Shown in pieces: positions 57,418 to 64,000 of a stretch of 64,000 bases of DNA. The stretch comes from Gammaproteobacteria bacterium. Lineage in GTDB: Bacteria; Gemmatimonadota; Gemmatimonadetes; Longimicrobiales; Gaopeijiaceae. The translations under genes were made by a program, and so were the position numbers. Position 1 is the first letter of the stretch. Every line of letters starts with the position of its first letter. Under the pieces are notes generated by a model. The model had not been told where the DNA came from. It did not search any database and saw only the letters and a list, made by a program, of their open reading frames with translations. The stretch spans positions 1 through 64,000 of the forward strand of contig JAPPHB010000090.1 of NCBI GenBank assembly GCA_028821195.1, given 5' to 3'.

Positions 57418-58299
57418 GTGGAGACCGCGCGGGGAACGGGGCGCAGGGGCCTGCTTGCGCGCCTGCGCGCGGCCGATCCTACCATCACCGTCGAACTGCG
57501 GCCGCCGCGCAGCGGGCTCTCCTACGCCGCAGGGATGGATGCCTGGATCGACATGTATCACACGCTGGAGCGGCTGGCGCGCGACGACCGCTACATCTTC
57601 CTCACCGACAACGCGGTCGATGCGGCCGAGGAGGAGAGCCTCGGCCACGTCGCCGCCAACCTGGCGCGCGGGGTGCCGGCTTCGCGCATCATCCCCTTCC
57701 TGACCGCCAAACACTCGCTGGACTACTGCATGATGTTCGCCCGGCGGGCGGTCTCGGGCGGCTGCGAGGCGCTGGCCGTGGTGGGCGGCGACACGACCGG
57801 GCCCCCACCGCGCTGCGTCGAGCACGGGTACCAGTTGCGCGACCTCATCCGGTGCGAGTTCCCGTCGCTCACGCTGGGAGGATGGGCCAATCCCCACGCA
57901 GACCCGGCCGTTCAGGTCGACTACATCGCGCGTGGCGACTTCGAGGCCGACTTCTTCCTGACCCAGATCGTGTCGCACCACTCGCTGCCCGCGATCGAGC
58001 GCTTTCTGGAGGAGCTGGACCGCCGGGGCGTGCGCATCCCCGCCATCTTCGGTGTCTTCTTCTACCGGAGCCCGAATCCGGGGACCCTGCGTCGGCTCAG
58101 CCGGTTTCTCCCGATCCCCGCGGAACAGATCACGCGCGAGTTCGCTGCCGGGGCGAGCGCCGCGGAGATCTGTGCGCGCAGCATCCGGGCGCTTCAGGGA
58201 GCGGGTGTGCGCAACATCTACCTGGCGAATCTGGGCTTCCGGAGGGTGGACCGGCGCTATCGAGCGATCATGCGGGCGCTGGAGGAGATGGGGGGCTAA
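57418..58299 (+). CDS. Methylenetetrahydrofolate reductase-like protein
   Basis: 293 aa. The TIM-barrel pattern of MTHFR is visible: ITVELRPPR near the start, YIFLTDNAVDAAEEE, ASRIIPFLTAKH, EALAVVGGDTTGPPP (equivalent to the substrate/FAD loop), FEADFFLTQIV and RRGVRIPAIFGVFFY. It has about the size of bacterial MetF, but several loops differ, so it may be a paralogue rather than the main reductase; a second MTHFR domain lies in the protein at 62171. GTG 57418 is the likeliest start (hairpin before it). Confidence 0.75.
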   Translation: METARGTGRRGLLARLRAADPTITVELRPPRSGLSYAAGMDAWIDMYHTLERLARDDRYIFLTDNAVDAAEEESLGHVAANLARGVPASRIIPFLTAKHSLDYCMMFARRAVSGGCEALAVVGGDTTGPPPRCVEHGYQLRDLIRCEFPSLTLGGWANPHADPAVQVDYIARGDFEADFFLTQIVSHHSLPAIERFLEELDRRGVRIPAIFGVFFYRSPNPGTLRRLSRFLPIPAEQITREFAAGASAAEICARSIRALQGAGVRNIYLANLGFRRVDRRYRAIMRALEEMGG

Positions 58300-58314
58300 G
58301 GAGCCGATTCTCCC

Positions 58315-59826
58315 CTACGGGTCCCCGTACTTCTCGATGTACCCGCGCACCCGGTACTTCCTCGCGGTGTTGGCCGAACTCATGTAGCGGATCTTGCCGA
58401 ACACCGGGCGCTCCGGGCCCCAGGCGCGGTCGTGGAGGCCGAGGATCCAGAGCATCCCGGTATAGGAGTTCGGGTCGTGTCCGTCGAGCGCGTACTTGTC
58501 GTTGAGTTCGATCATGATGCGGAGCGCTTCGCGCGGGCTCTCGCTCCACTCCAGGATCTTCTTGCCCCATAGCATGCGCAGGTAGTTGTGGATGCGGCCC
58601 TCGCGCCGAAGCTGGTTCTGGGCCGCGTTCCAGAGAGGGTCGCAGGTCCGCGCGTTCTCGAAGTCGGCGAGTCCGTATACGGGTTGCCGGGGATCCGAGG
58701 CGTGCTCCGCCAGCGTCTTTCGAGCCCATTCGGGCAGGGCCTCATAGGTGTCGTAACGATCCACCTGGCGGCATCGAACGAACCCGAGATCACGCCACGT
58801 AACAAGTTGATCCAAAAATGCTTCTGCGCTCTCACTCATGCCCCACCAACCGGCGCGGCTGCCCCGGACATCCCGCGAGAGGCGGGCACAAGTCCATCCT
58901 TCGTGCGCCGCGATTCGGTCGAATACCTCGTGCGCGGAAATGTGGCCGAAGTGCAGGTAGGGGGAGAGCCGGCTGGTCGCGTTGCGCTCCGGATGGTTGC
59001 GGTCGGTGGCGTACCGGTCGAAGGCGCCCGCGACGAAGGCGGAGAGCCGGGCCGCCGCGGCCTCCGAACCGCCGCGAAGGTCGACGGGCGGGACCGAGTG
59101 ATCGATGGGAAGGCGTGCGATGAGATCAGCGGGATCGCTCACGTCGGCGGCGGGCCATCGGTCGAGGATATCGGCAGGGACCTGCGCCTCGGAGGAAGAG
59201 GTGAGGATGTCCAGTGGATCGGGATGCGGGGGCCGTTGCAGGTGGGCGGGAAGCTCGCGCTGCAGGAATCGTCTGAACGCGTAGGCTGTTGCGAAGGGCC
59301 CGTCCGAGGCTCGCAGAGGAAGCAGGCCGTTGCCGTCTATTGCCTCGACGCGCACCGAAATCCGTTGCGCGGCCGCCTTCACCATCCGCGGCAGGAAGAA
59401 GCCGGGGAAGTCGTCAGTGACGATGACGGCCGCGTGTTCCGCGAGGGCTTCGACGAGTCCCTTGCCGGCGCCGTCCGCAGGCTCGACGTCGGGGTAGTAG
59501 GCGACGCCGCGTTCTGCGAAGCGCGCTTCGTTGTCGATCATCCCATCGATGACGACCCGGTGGAGGCGATCCGATGCCCACGGGTATCCGGCGCGCAGGG
59601 GTTCCAGCACGAGAAGCGGCAGCCCGTGGTCGAGGCTGAGTTCGGCGGCCCGCTGGAGGCCGAAGTTCCAGCGCGTCCGGCGCGCGCCGATCATCCAGTA
59701 CAGGATGAATGCGCCGGCGGCGGCCGGGGCGTCGTTGCAGCGCCTGATTCGGGCTGCCGGCGTTCTCGAGCGTCGTGATCGCGGGCCCGCGTCGCTGTCT
59801 TCGTGAAGTGGAGCGCTCCTGCTCAT
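58315..59826 (-). CDS. phr: Class II CPD photolyase
   Basis: 503 aa from ATG 59826 (a GTG at 59850 is possible; neither has a strong ribosome site). The N-terminal photolyase domain has FILYWMIGARRTRWNFGL, the class II signature, and the C-terminal FAD domain has NATSRLSPYLHFGHIS, NYLRMLWGKKILEW and DPNSYTGMLWILGLHDRAWG. It repairs cyclobutane pyrimidine dimers using light. Convergent with the MTHFR-like gene, 15 bp apart. Confidence 0.94.
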   Translation of the reverse strand: MSRSAPLHEDSDAGPRSRRSRTPAARIRRCNDAPAAAGAFILYWMIGARRTRWNFGLQRAAELSLDHGLPLLVLEPLRAGYPWASDRLHRVVIDGMIDNEARFAERGVAYYPDVEPADGAGKGLVEALAEHAAVIVTDDFPGFFLPRMVKAAAQRISVRVEAIDGNGLLPLRASDGPFATAYAFRRFLQRELPAHLQRPPHPDPLDILTSSSEAQVPADILDRWPAADVSDPADLIARLPIDHSVPPVDLRGGSEAAAARLSAFVAGAFDRYATDRNHPERNATSRLSPYLHFGHISAHEVFDRIAAHEGWTCARLSRDVRGSRAGWWGMSESAEAFLDQLVTWRDLGFVRCRQVDRYDTYEALPEWARKTLAEHASDPRQPVYGLADFENARTCDPLWNAAQNQLRREGRIHNYLRMLWGKKILEWSESPREALRIMIELNDKYALDGHDPNSYTGMLWILGLHDRAWGPERPVFGKIRYMSSANTARKYRVRGYIEKYGDP

Positions 59827-59865
59827 TTGGCTGGATGAATGATGCGGCACCCGTGTGTCGGCCGC

Positions 59866-62157
59866 CTATGACGCGGGAGGTTTCGGTTCGGCTTCGCCCG
59901 TTCCCTTCGGACGAGATCGTTGTCGTCGGGAAGGCGCCAGCAGGTCCCGTCCGGTGCGTAGCAGGGTGGAGGGCGGGGCGCTGCCGAGCAGGATCAAGGG
60001 TTTGTCGGAACCCACGGCGACCGCGTGCGGGATGCCTCGGAGGCTGCGCCGGCCGCCCGATTCGGTGCGCATGCCCATGACGATGAGGTCGGAGGCGCGG
60101 CCATGCCTGATGATGGTGTCTCCCGCGTCGGCGGCGGTTTCCACGACGATCTCGTAGGGGCCGGTGGCTTCGTCGCGCACCATTCTGTGGATCTCGCGCT
60201 CGAATCGGCGGCGTTCCTCCTTCGATGCCGAGGGATGCGTCGTAGCGAGATACGTGATGGCTCGTCCCTTCGTGCGCGCCAGGCTGGCGAGCAGACGGAC
60301 CCGCGGGCGGCTGTGGCTCCGATGTCCTTCCAGAGGCACCAGGACGCGCTCGGCATCCTCCATGGACCAGCCCGAAGGGGTGCGCGCGACCACAACGTCG
60401 CAGCCGATCGCCGCGATGCGGCGCTCCAGCGCGGACTCGACGACCGGGTCGGAGAGGTTGGGCAGTCCCAGCAACACGGTCTCGCAGCGATGTTCATCGG
60501 CGACGCGCGCGATCTCCGTCCAGGGGTCGGGGGCGGTGGTGACGAGGATCTCCGCCATCATCGAGTGCTCCAGGCTGTGCACCATGGACTGGCCCAGCAC
60601 GGTCTGCGCGCCGATGACCCGGGATTCCGATGGGGACGCCGGGTCCGGCGGCGAGAGAACCGTGAGCAGCAGGACGCGGCCCGAGCCCGGCGTGCGCAGG
60701 GTTCCGGCGATGTCCACCAGGCTGGCGGCGCTGGCCGGGTTGGCGATGGGCGCGAGCACCAGCGGGCTCCGCCCCCGGAGCAGTGTGAGATGCGGATGCG
60801 TGGCCTCTGCGGAGACGTCGGTGAGGCGCGCCGCCGGGGCCAGGAGGGTGAGGTAGAACGCGGTGCCGATGGCGATCCAGGTCATCACGATGCTGCCCGC
60901 GAAAGGCACCGCGAAGATCTGGAAGGCCGCAAGCGATGCGCAGCACACGCCGCCCAGGACGGGCAGGAAGGAGATGCGCCGCGAGGCGGAGCGGTACTCG
61001 ACCAGGACCGTCGCCACGTGCACCATGGCGAACGAGATGAGGAAGATGAGGCTCGAGGCGGCGCCGGCGGCCGGGACCTCGCCGACGGCGAGGGCGATCA
61101 CCGCCACCACCGTGCCCGTGACCACGACCGCCGTCGCGGGGGTGCCGCTCGACCCGCGCATGCGCGCCAGCCGGCGGGGCAGGGTGCGGTCGCGGGCCAT
61201 GGCGAACGCCACCCGCGATGCGCCCAGGAGGTTGGCCTGAAGTGCCGAGAGCATCGACAGGATCCCCGCGCCGATGACCAGCCAGTAGCCCGCCACCCCC
61301 ATGTACTCCTCCACCGCCGCCGCCACCAGCCCTTCCGGATTGGCCGCCGCCACCGCCGCCACCCCGCCCGCCCCCGCCGGTGTCCCCACCGTGGCGAACA
61401 GGAAGAGCATGGGCAGGTAGAGCGTGAGCGCGATGCCGAGCGAGAGGTACATCGCGCGCGGGAGGGTCCGCTGCGGGTCGCGCACCTCCCCCCCCACCGC
61501 GGCGATCAGGTCGAACCCCTGGAGCGCGATGAAGGTGTAGCCCATGGCCCGCACCACCCCGCCCGCTCCCTCCGTGAAGAACGGGTTCAGACGGTCGGCC
61601 AGTTCGCCTGGCGACCCGGTGGCCCACGCCCACGCCCCGCCGGCGATGACCACGGCGAACACCACCACCTTGCCGATGGTCTCCGCGGTGCCCCCCCCCG
61701 CCGCGCGGCGGACGAGCGCCAGCATGTAGGCGCCGATGGCGACCGCGGCCGCGGCCAGACGGGCGGTGTCGCCGCCCAGGCGGGTTTCGGCCAGTTGCGG
61801 CAGGGCGCGCAGCAGCCCCTCCATGAAGAAGGCCGCGAACCCGAGCGCATAGAGCACCCCGGCCACGATCGAGGCGAACCACACCACCCAGCCGACCACG
61901 AAGGCCAACTCGATGGAAAAGACGTTCTTGGCGTAGGTGTAGGTCCCGCCGGACTGGGGGAAGCGGCGGGCCAGGCGGGCGAAGCTGGCCGCGGTCAGCA
62001 GGGCGATGCCGCCGTTCATGGCGAAAGAGACCATGGCGCTCGGTCCGGCGACCGAGAAGGCCGTGCCCGCGAGCGCGAGGATCCCCCCGCCCACGATGGC
62101 GCCCACCCCCAGGATGGTGGCGCCGAACAACCCCATGTGCCGTTCCTGAACCTGCAC
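59866..62157 (-). CDS. APC-family amino-acid permease fused to universal-stress-protein domains
   Basis: 763 aa. Residues 1-430 form about 12 TM helices of the amino acid-polyamine-organocation family (ATILGVGAIVGGGILALAG is TM1 with the substrate-binding GxG; QSGGTYTYAKNVF). Residues about 450-590 and 600-735 resemble two USP domains, the second with VMGMRTESGG (part of the ATP-binding G-x2-G-x9-G(S/T) motif). The last 30 residues are basic and proline-rich. GTG 62157 has GGAGG 5 nt upstream. It follows the homocysteine methyltransferase gene by 13 bp; the substrate could be methionine or another amino acid (inference). Confidence 0.9.
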   Translation of the reverse strand: MQVQERHMGLFGATILGVGAIVGGGILALAGTAFSVAGPSAMVSFAMNGGIALLTAASFARLARRFPQSGGTYTYAKNVFSIELAFVVGWVVWFASIVAGVLYALGFAAFFMEGLLRALPQLAETRLGGDTARLAAAAVAIGAYMLALVRRAAGGGTAETIGKVVVFAVVIAGGAWAWATGSPGELADRLNPFFTEGAGGVVRAMGYTFIALQGFDLIAAVGGEVRDPQRTLPRAMYLSLGIALTLYLPMLFLFATVGTPAGAGGVAAVAAANPEGLVAAAVEEYMGVAGYWLVIGAGILSMLSALQANLLGASRVAFAMARDRTLPRRLARMRGSSGTPATAVVVTGTVVAVIALAVGEVPAAGAASSLIFLISFAMVHVATVLVEYRSASRRISFLPVLGGVCCASLAAFQIFAVPFAGSIVMTWIAIGTAFYLTLLAPAARLTDVSAEATHPHLTLLRGRSPLVLAPIANPASAASLVDIAGTLRTPGSGRVLLLTVLSPPDPASPSESRVIGAQTVLGQSMVHSLEHSMMAEILVTTAPDPWTEIARVADEHRCETVLLGLPNLSDPVVESALERRIAAIGCDVVVARTPSGWSMEDAERVLVPLEGHRSHSRPRVRLLASLARTKGRAITYLATTHPSASKEERRRFEREIHRMVRDEATGPYEIVVETAADAGDTIIRHGRASDLIVMGMRTESGGRRSLRGIPHAVAVGSDKPLILLGSAPPSTLLRTGRDLLAPSRRQRSRPKGTGEAEPKPPAS

Positions 62158-62170
62158 GGCGTCCTCCGTA

Positions 62171-64000
62171 TTACAACCGGCCGAGCAGTTCGGCCGCCCG
62201 GCTCAGGTCGTCATCGGGGAGGCGGACGCGCACGCCCCGGACCAGATGCCGCACTCCGGTGAACATCTCGCGGGCGATCGCCAGTCCTTCCGCGCGGGCG
62301 TGCGCGGGGCTCCTGCGCTCGGCTACCCGCATCCGTTGCACGATCCCTTCCGGCACTTCCACGCCGGGCACCTCGTTGGCCATGAACTCGGCGTTGCGCA
62401 GGGAGGAGAGCGGCAGCAGGGTTGCGATGACCGGAATGTCGGTGTCGGCGCGCGCCAGGAAGTCCTCCAGGCGCCCGGGATCGAAGAGCGGCCGGGTGAC
62501 GGCGAAGTCCGCCCCGGCCTCCACCTTCCACCGGAAGCGGCTGAGCTCGAGCGCCTGGTCGACCGCCGCGTGGTCGAGCCCGACCCCCGCCACCAGTTCG
62601 GTGGGCGCGCCGATGTCGTTGCCGCCCGCGTCCAGGCCGCGGTTCAGGCGGTGCACCACGTTCACCAGCCCGATCGAGTCGATGTCGGAGATCGCGGTTG
62701 AGTCGGCGTAGGGGCCCAGGTCGGTCGACTCGCCGCTCACGATCACCAGGTTGCGGATGCCCGCCGCCGACGCCCCCAGCAGGTCGCTGATCATGCCGTG
62801 CATGTCGCGGTCACGGCAGACGTAGCGCACCAGCGGCTCGATCCCCGCGCGGTCGCCGAGCACCATGGCCGTGGTCAGGGCGTCCATGTGCGCCTGCCCG
62901 CGGGTGCCGCCGACCACGAAGACCGCGTCCACCCCGTCGAGCGCCAGCGCGCGCGCCCGCTCCGCAGTCTCTTCCATCCGCCAGCCACGCGGGGCGGCGA
63001 TCTGCACGGTGGTCACGAACTGACCGGTCGCGAGCTTCCTGCCCCACGCGGACCGCTCGGCGAGCGGCACCGCGGACCTGCCCGTCCGCCCGGCTGCTCC
63101 CGCGCGCGCCGCCGTCCGCACGCGTACCGGCTGCACGCTGGCCACGTGGTCGCGGATCTTGCGCACGTGCGCTGCGGTGGTGCCGCAACACCCGCCCACG
63201 AAGCGCGCGCCGGCGGCGACCAGGCGGCGAGCGTACTGGCCCATGTACTCCGGGCTCGCCATGTAGATCTGGCGGTTCTCGACCACCCGCGGCAGCCCGG
63301 CGTTGGGCTGGGCGGAGGCGGGCAGCCCGGAGCTCGCGGCCAGGCGCTCCACCGCGTCCAGCATGATCGCCGGTCCCACCGAGCAGTTGATGCCGGCCAC
63401 GTCCACCCCCCACTCCGCCATCGCCGCCCCGGCGGCCTCCATGGTGGTGCCCCCGGGGGTGGCGCCGTTGTCGCCGATGGTGACCTGGGCCAGTACCGGC
63501 AGGTCGGTGAGCGAGCGCACCGCCCGGAAAGCCGCCTCCAGCTCGCTCAGGTCGCTGAAGGTCTCCAGGCAGAACCCGTCCACGCCGCCGTCAATCAGCC
63601 CCCGCGCCTGCCGCCGGAAGAGCGCCACCGCCTCCTCGAAGGCCGTCGCCCCCCAGGGCTCGATGCGGATGCCGAGCGGGCCCATCGCCCCCACCACGGT
63701 GGCCCGTCCCGCCGCCGCATCGCGCGCAAGCTCGGCTCCCGTGCGGTTGATGGTTTCAGTGCGCTCCTCCAGCCCGAACCCCGACAGCTTCACCGGGTTG
63801 GCCCCGAAGGTGTTGGTTTCGAGGATCTCGGCGCCGGCGTGCACATACTCGTCGTGAACCTCGCGCACCATCTCTGGTGTCGAGAGGTTAAGCTCGTCAT
63901 AGCATACGTTTACGAACACACCCTTGCCGTAGAGCATCGTGCCCATGGCGCCGTCCACCACGTGCGCGCGCCCGTCGGCGATCAGGTCGCGCAGAGTCAC
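62171..64000 (-). CDS. Bifunctional homocysteine S-methyltransferase / methylenetetrahydrofolate reductase (at window edge)
   Basis: 609 aa to the edge. The N-terminal Hcy-methyltransferase domain (1-295) has HVVDGAMGTMLY, zinc ligands in GINCSVGP and GGCCGTT; the C-terminal MTHFR domain (about 320-609) has TTVQIAAPRGW, NLVIVSGESTDLGPYADST and GADFAVTRPLFD. It should make methionine and supply its own methyl-folate, cobalamin-free. The last codon in view is GTG (V-T-L-R-D), which is very likely the start, but the upstream region is cut. Confidence 0.92.
   Translation of the reverse strand: MTLRDLIADGRAHVVDGAMGTMLYGKGVFVNVCYDELNLSTPEMVREVHDEYVHAGAEILETNTFGANPVKLSGFGLEERTETINRTGAELARDAAAGRATVVGAMGPLGIRIEPWGATAFEEAVALFRRQARGLIDGGVDGFCLETFSDLSELEAAFRAVRSLTDLPVLAQVTIGDNGATPGGTTMEAAGAAMAEWGVDVAGINCSVGPAIMLDAVERLAASSGLPASAQPNAGLPRVVENRQIYMASPEYMGQYARRLVAAGARFVGGCCGTTAAHVRKIRDHVASVQPVRVRTAARAGAAGRTGRSAVPLAERSAWGRKLATGQFVTTVQIAAPRGWRMEETAERARALALDGVDAVFVVGGTRGQAHMDALTTAMVLGDRAGIEPLVRYVCRDRDMHGMISDLLGASAAGIRNLVIVSGESTDLGPYADSTAISDIDSIGLVNVVHRLNRGLDAGGNDIGAPTELVAGVGLDHAAVDQALELSRFRWKVEAGADFAVTRPLFDPGRLEDFLARADTDIPVIATLLPLSSLRNAEFMANEVPGVEVPEGIVQRMRVAERRSPAHARAEGLAIAREMFTGVRHLVRGVRVRLPDDDLSRAAELLGRL

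Noticed and set aside
60025-62262. 745-codon frame antisense to the APC-USP gene
   Set aside because: Composition is Arg/Gly/Asp/His-rich without hydrophobic pattern; it is a shadow of the permease gene.

Overview
The window is about two-thirds G+C and almost fully coding. It looks like the chromosome of a Gram-negative bacterium, most likely Gemmatimonadota or a close relative such as Acidobacteriota. The reasons are duplicated-orphan-permease type (ADOP) MacB/FtsX proteins with their own adaptor and TolC, many ECF sigma modules, a TonB receptor with a carboxypeptidase-regulatory-domain partner, an NSS transporter with a MetS-like micro-subunit, and a cluster of S9/M14/M24 peptidases. The assignment is inferred from gene content only; there is no rRNA or tRNA to confirm it.

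Layout. 1-1285: the right-hand end of a probable integrated element, with a tyrosine recombinase and a 14-bp tandem repeat just after it. 1286-6166: a secreted two-Cache/beta-barrel protein, an NfuA-type Fe-S scaffold and, divergently, glycyl-tRNA synthetase. 6251-20379: a long plus-strand run of housekeeping and salvage genes with many 1-8 nt overlaps (NSS transporter, zincin peptidase, endonuclease III, HD hydrolase, MetS-like peptide, carB, HDAC-like deacetylase, M24 peptidase, priA, HNH nuclease).

20451-26978: ECF sigma factor, one-TM protein, CnrX/Spy-like periplasmic protein, TolC, ABC ATPase, Met/Gly-rich adaptor and MacB permease. This is the gene order of a CnrHYX-type sensing module placed in front of a MacAB-TolC pump. 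26999-29350: a second, convergent ECF module (sigma, zinc-finger anti-sigma, double-PDZ protein). 29641-30837: threonine synthase.

30878-42377: a five-gene minus-strand export operon (TolC, permease, adaptor, ATPase, permease) directly downstream of a sigma-54-type response regulator and its NtrY-like kinase. Both the regulator gene and the export operon have a sigma-54-like -24/-12 sequence upstream, in the correct orientation. Together they read as one self-contained regulon.

42690-48127: secreted/lipoprotein genes and a BlaI/BlaR1-type pair whose receptor carries coiled-coil repeats instead of a penicillin sensor. A 13-bp motif is shared by the upstream regions of blaI and of the gene just downstream of blaR1. 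48128-52627: a TonB-dependent receptor operon. 52736-57347: three consecutive peptidase genes. 57418-64000: an MTHFR-like protein, a class II photolyase, an APC transporter fused to universal-stress domains, and a bifunctional homocysteine methyltransferase/MTHFR cut by the window edge.

No CRISPR array, insertion sequence, rRNA or convincing tRNA was seen.
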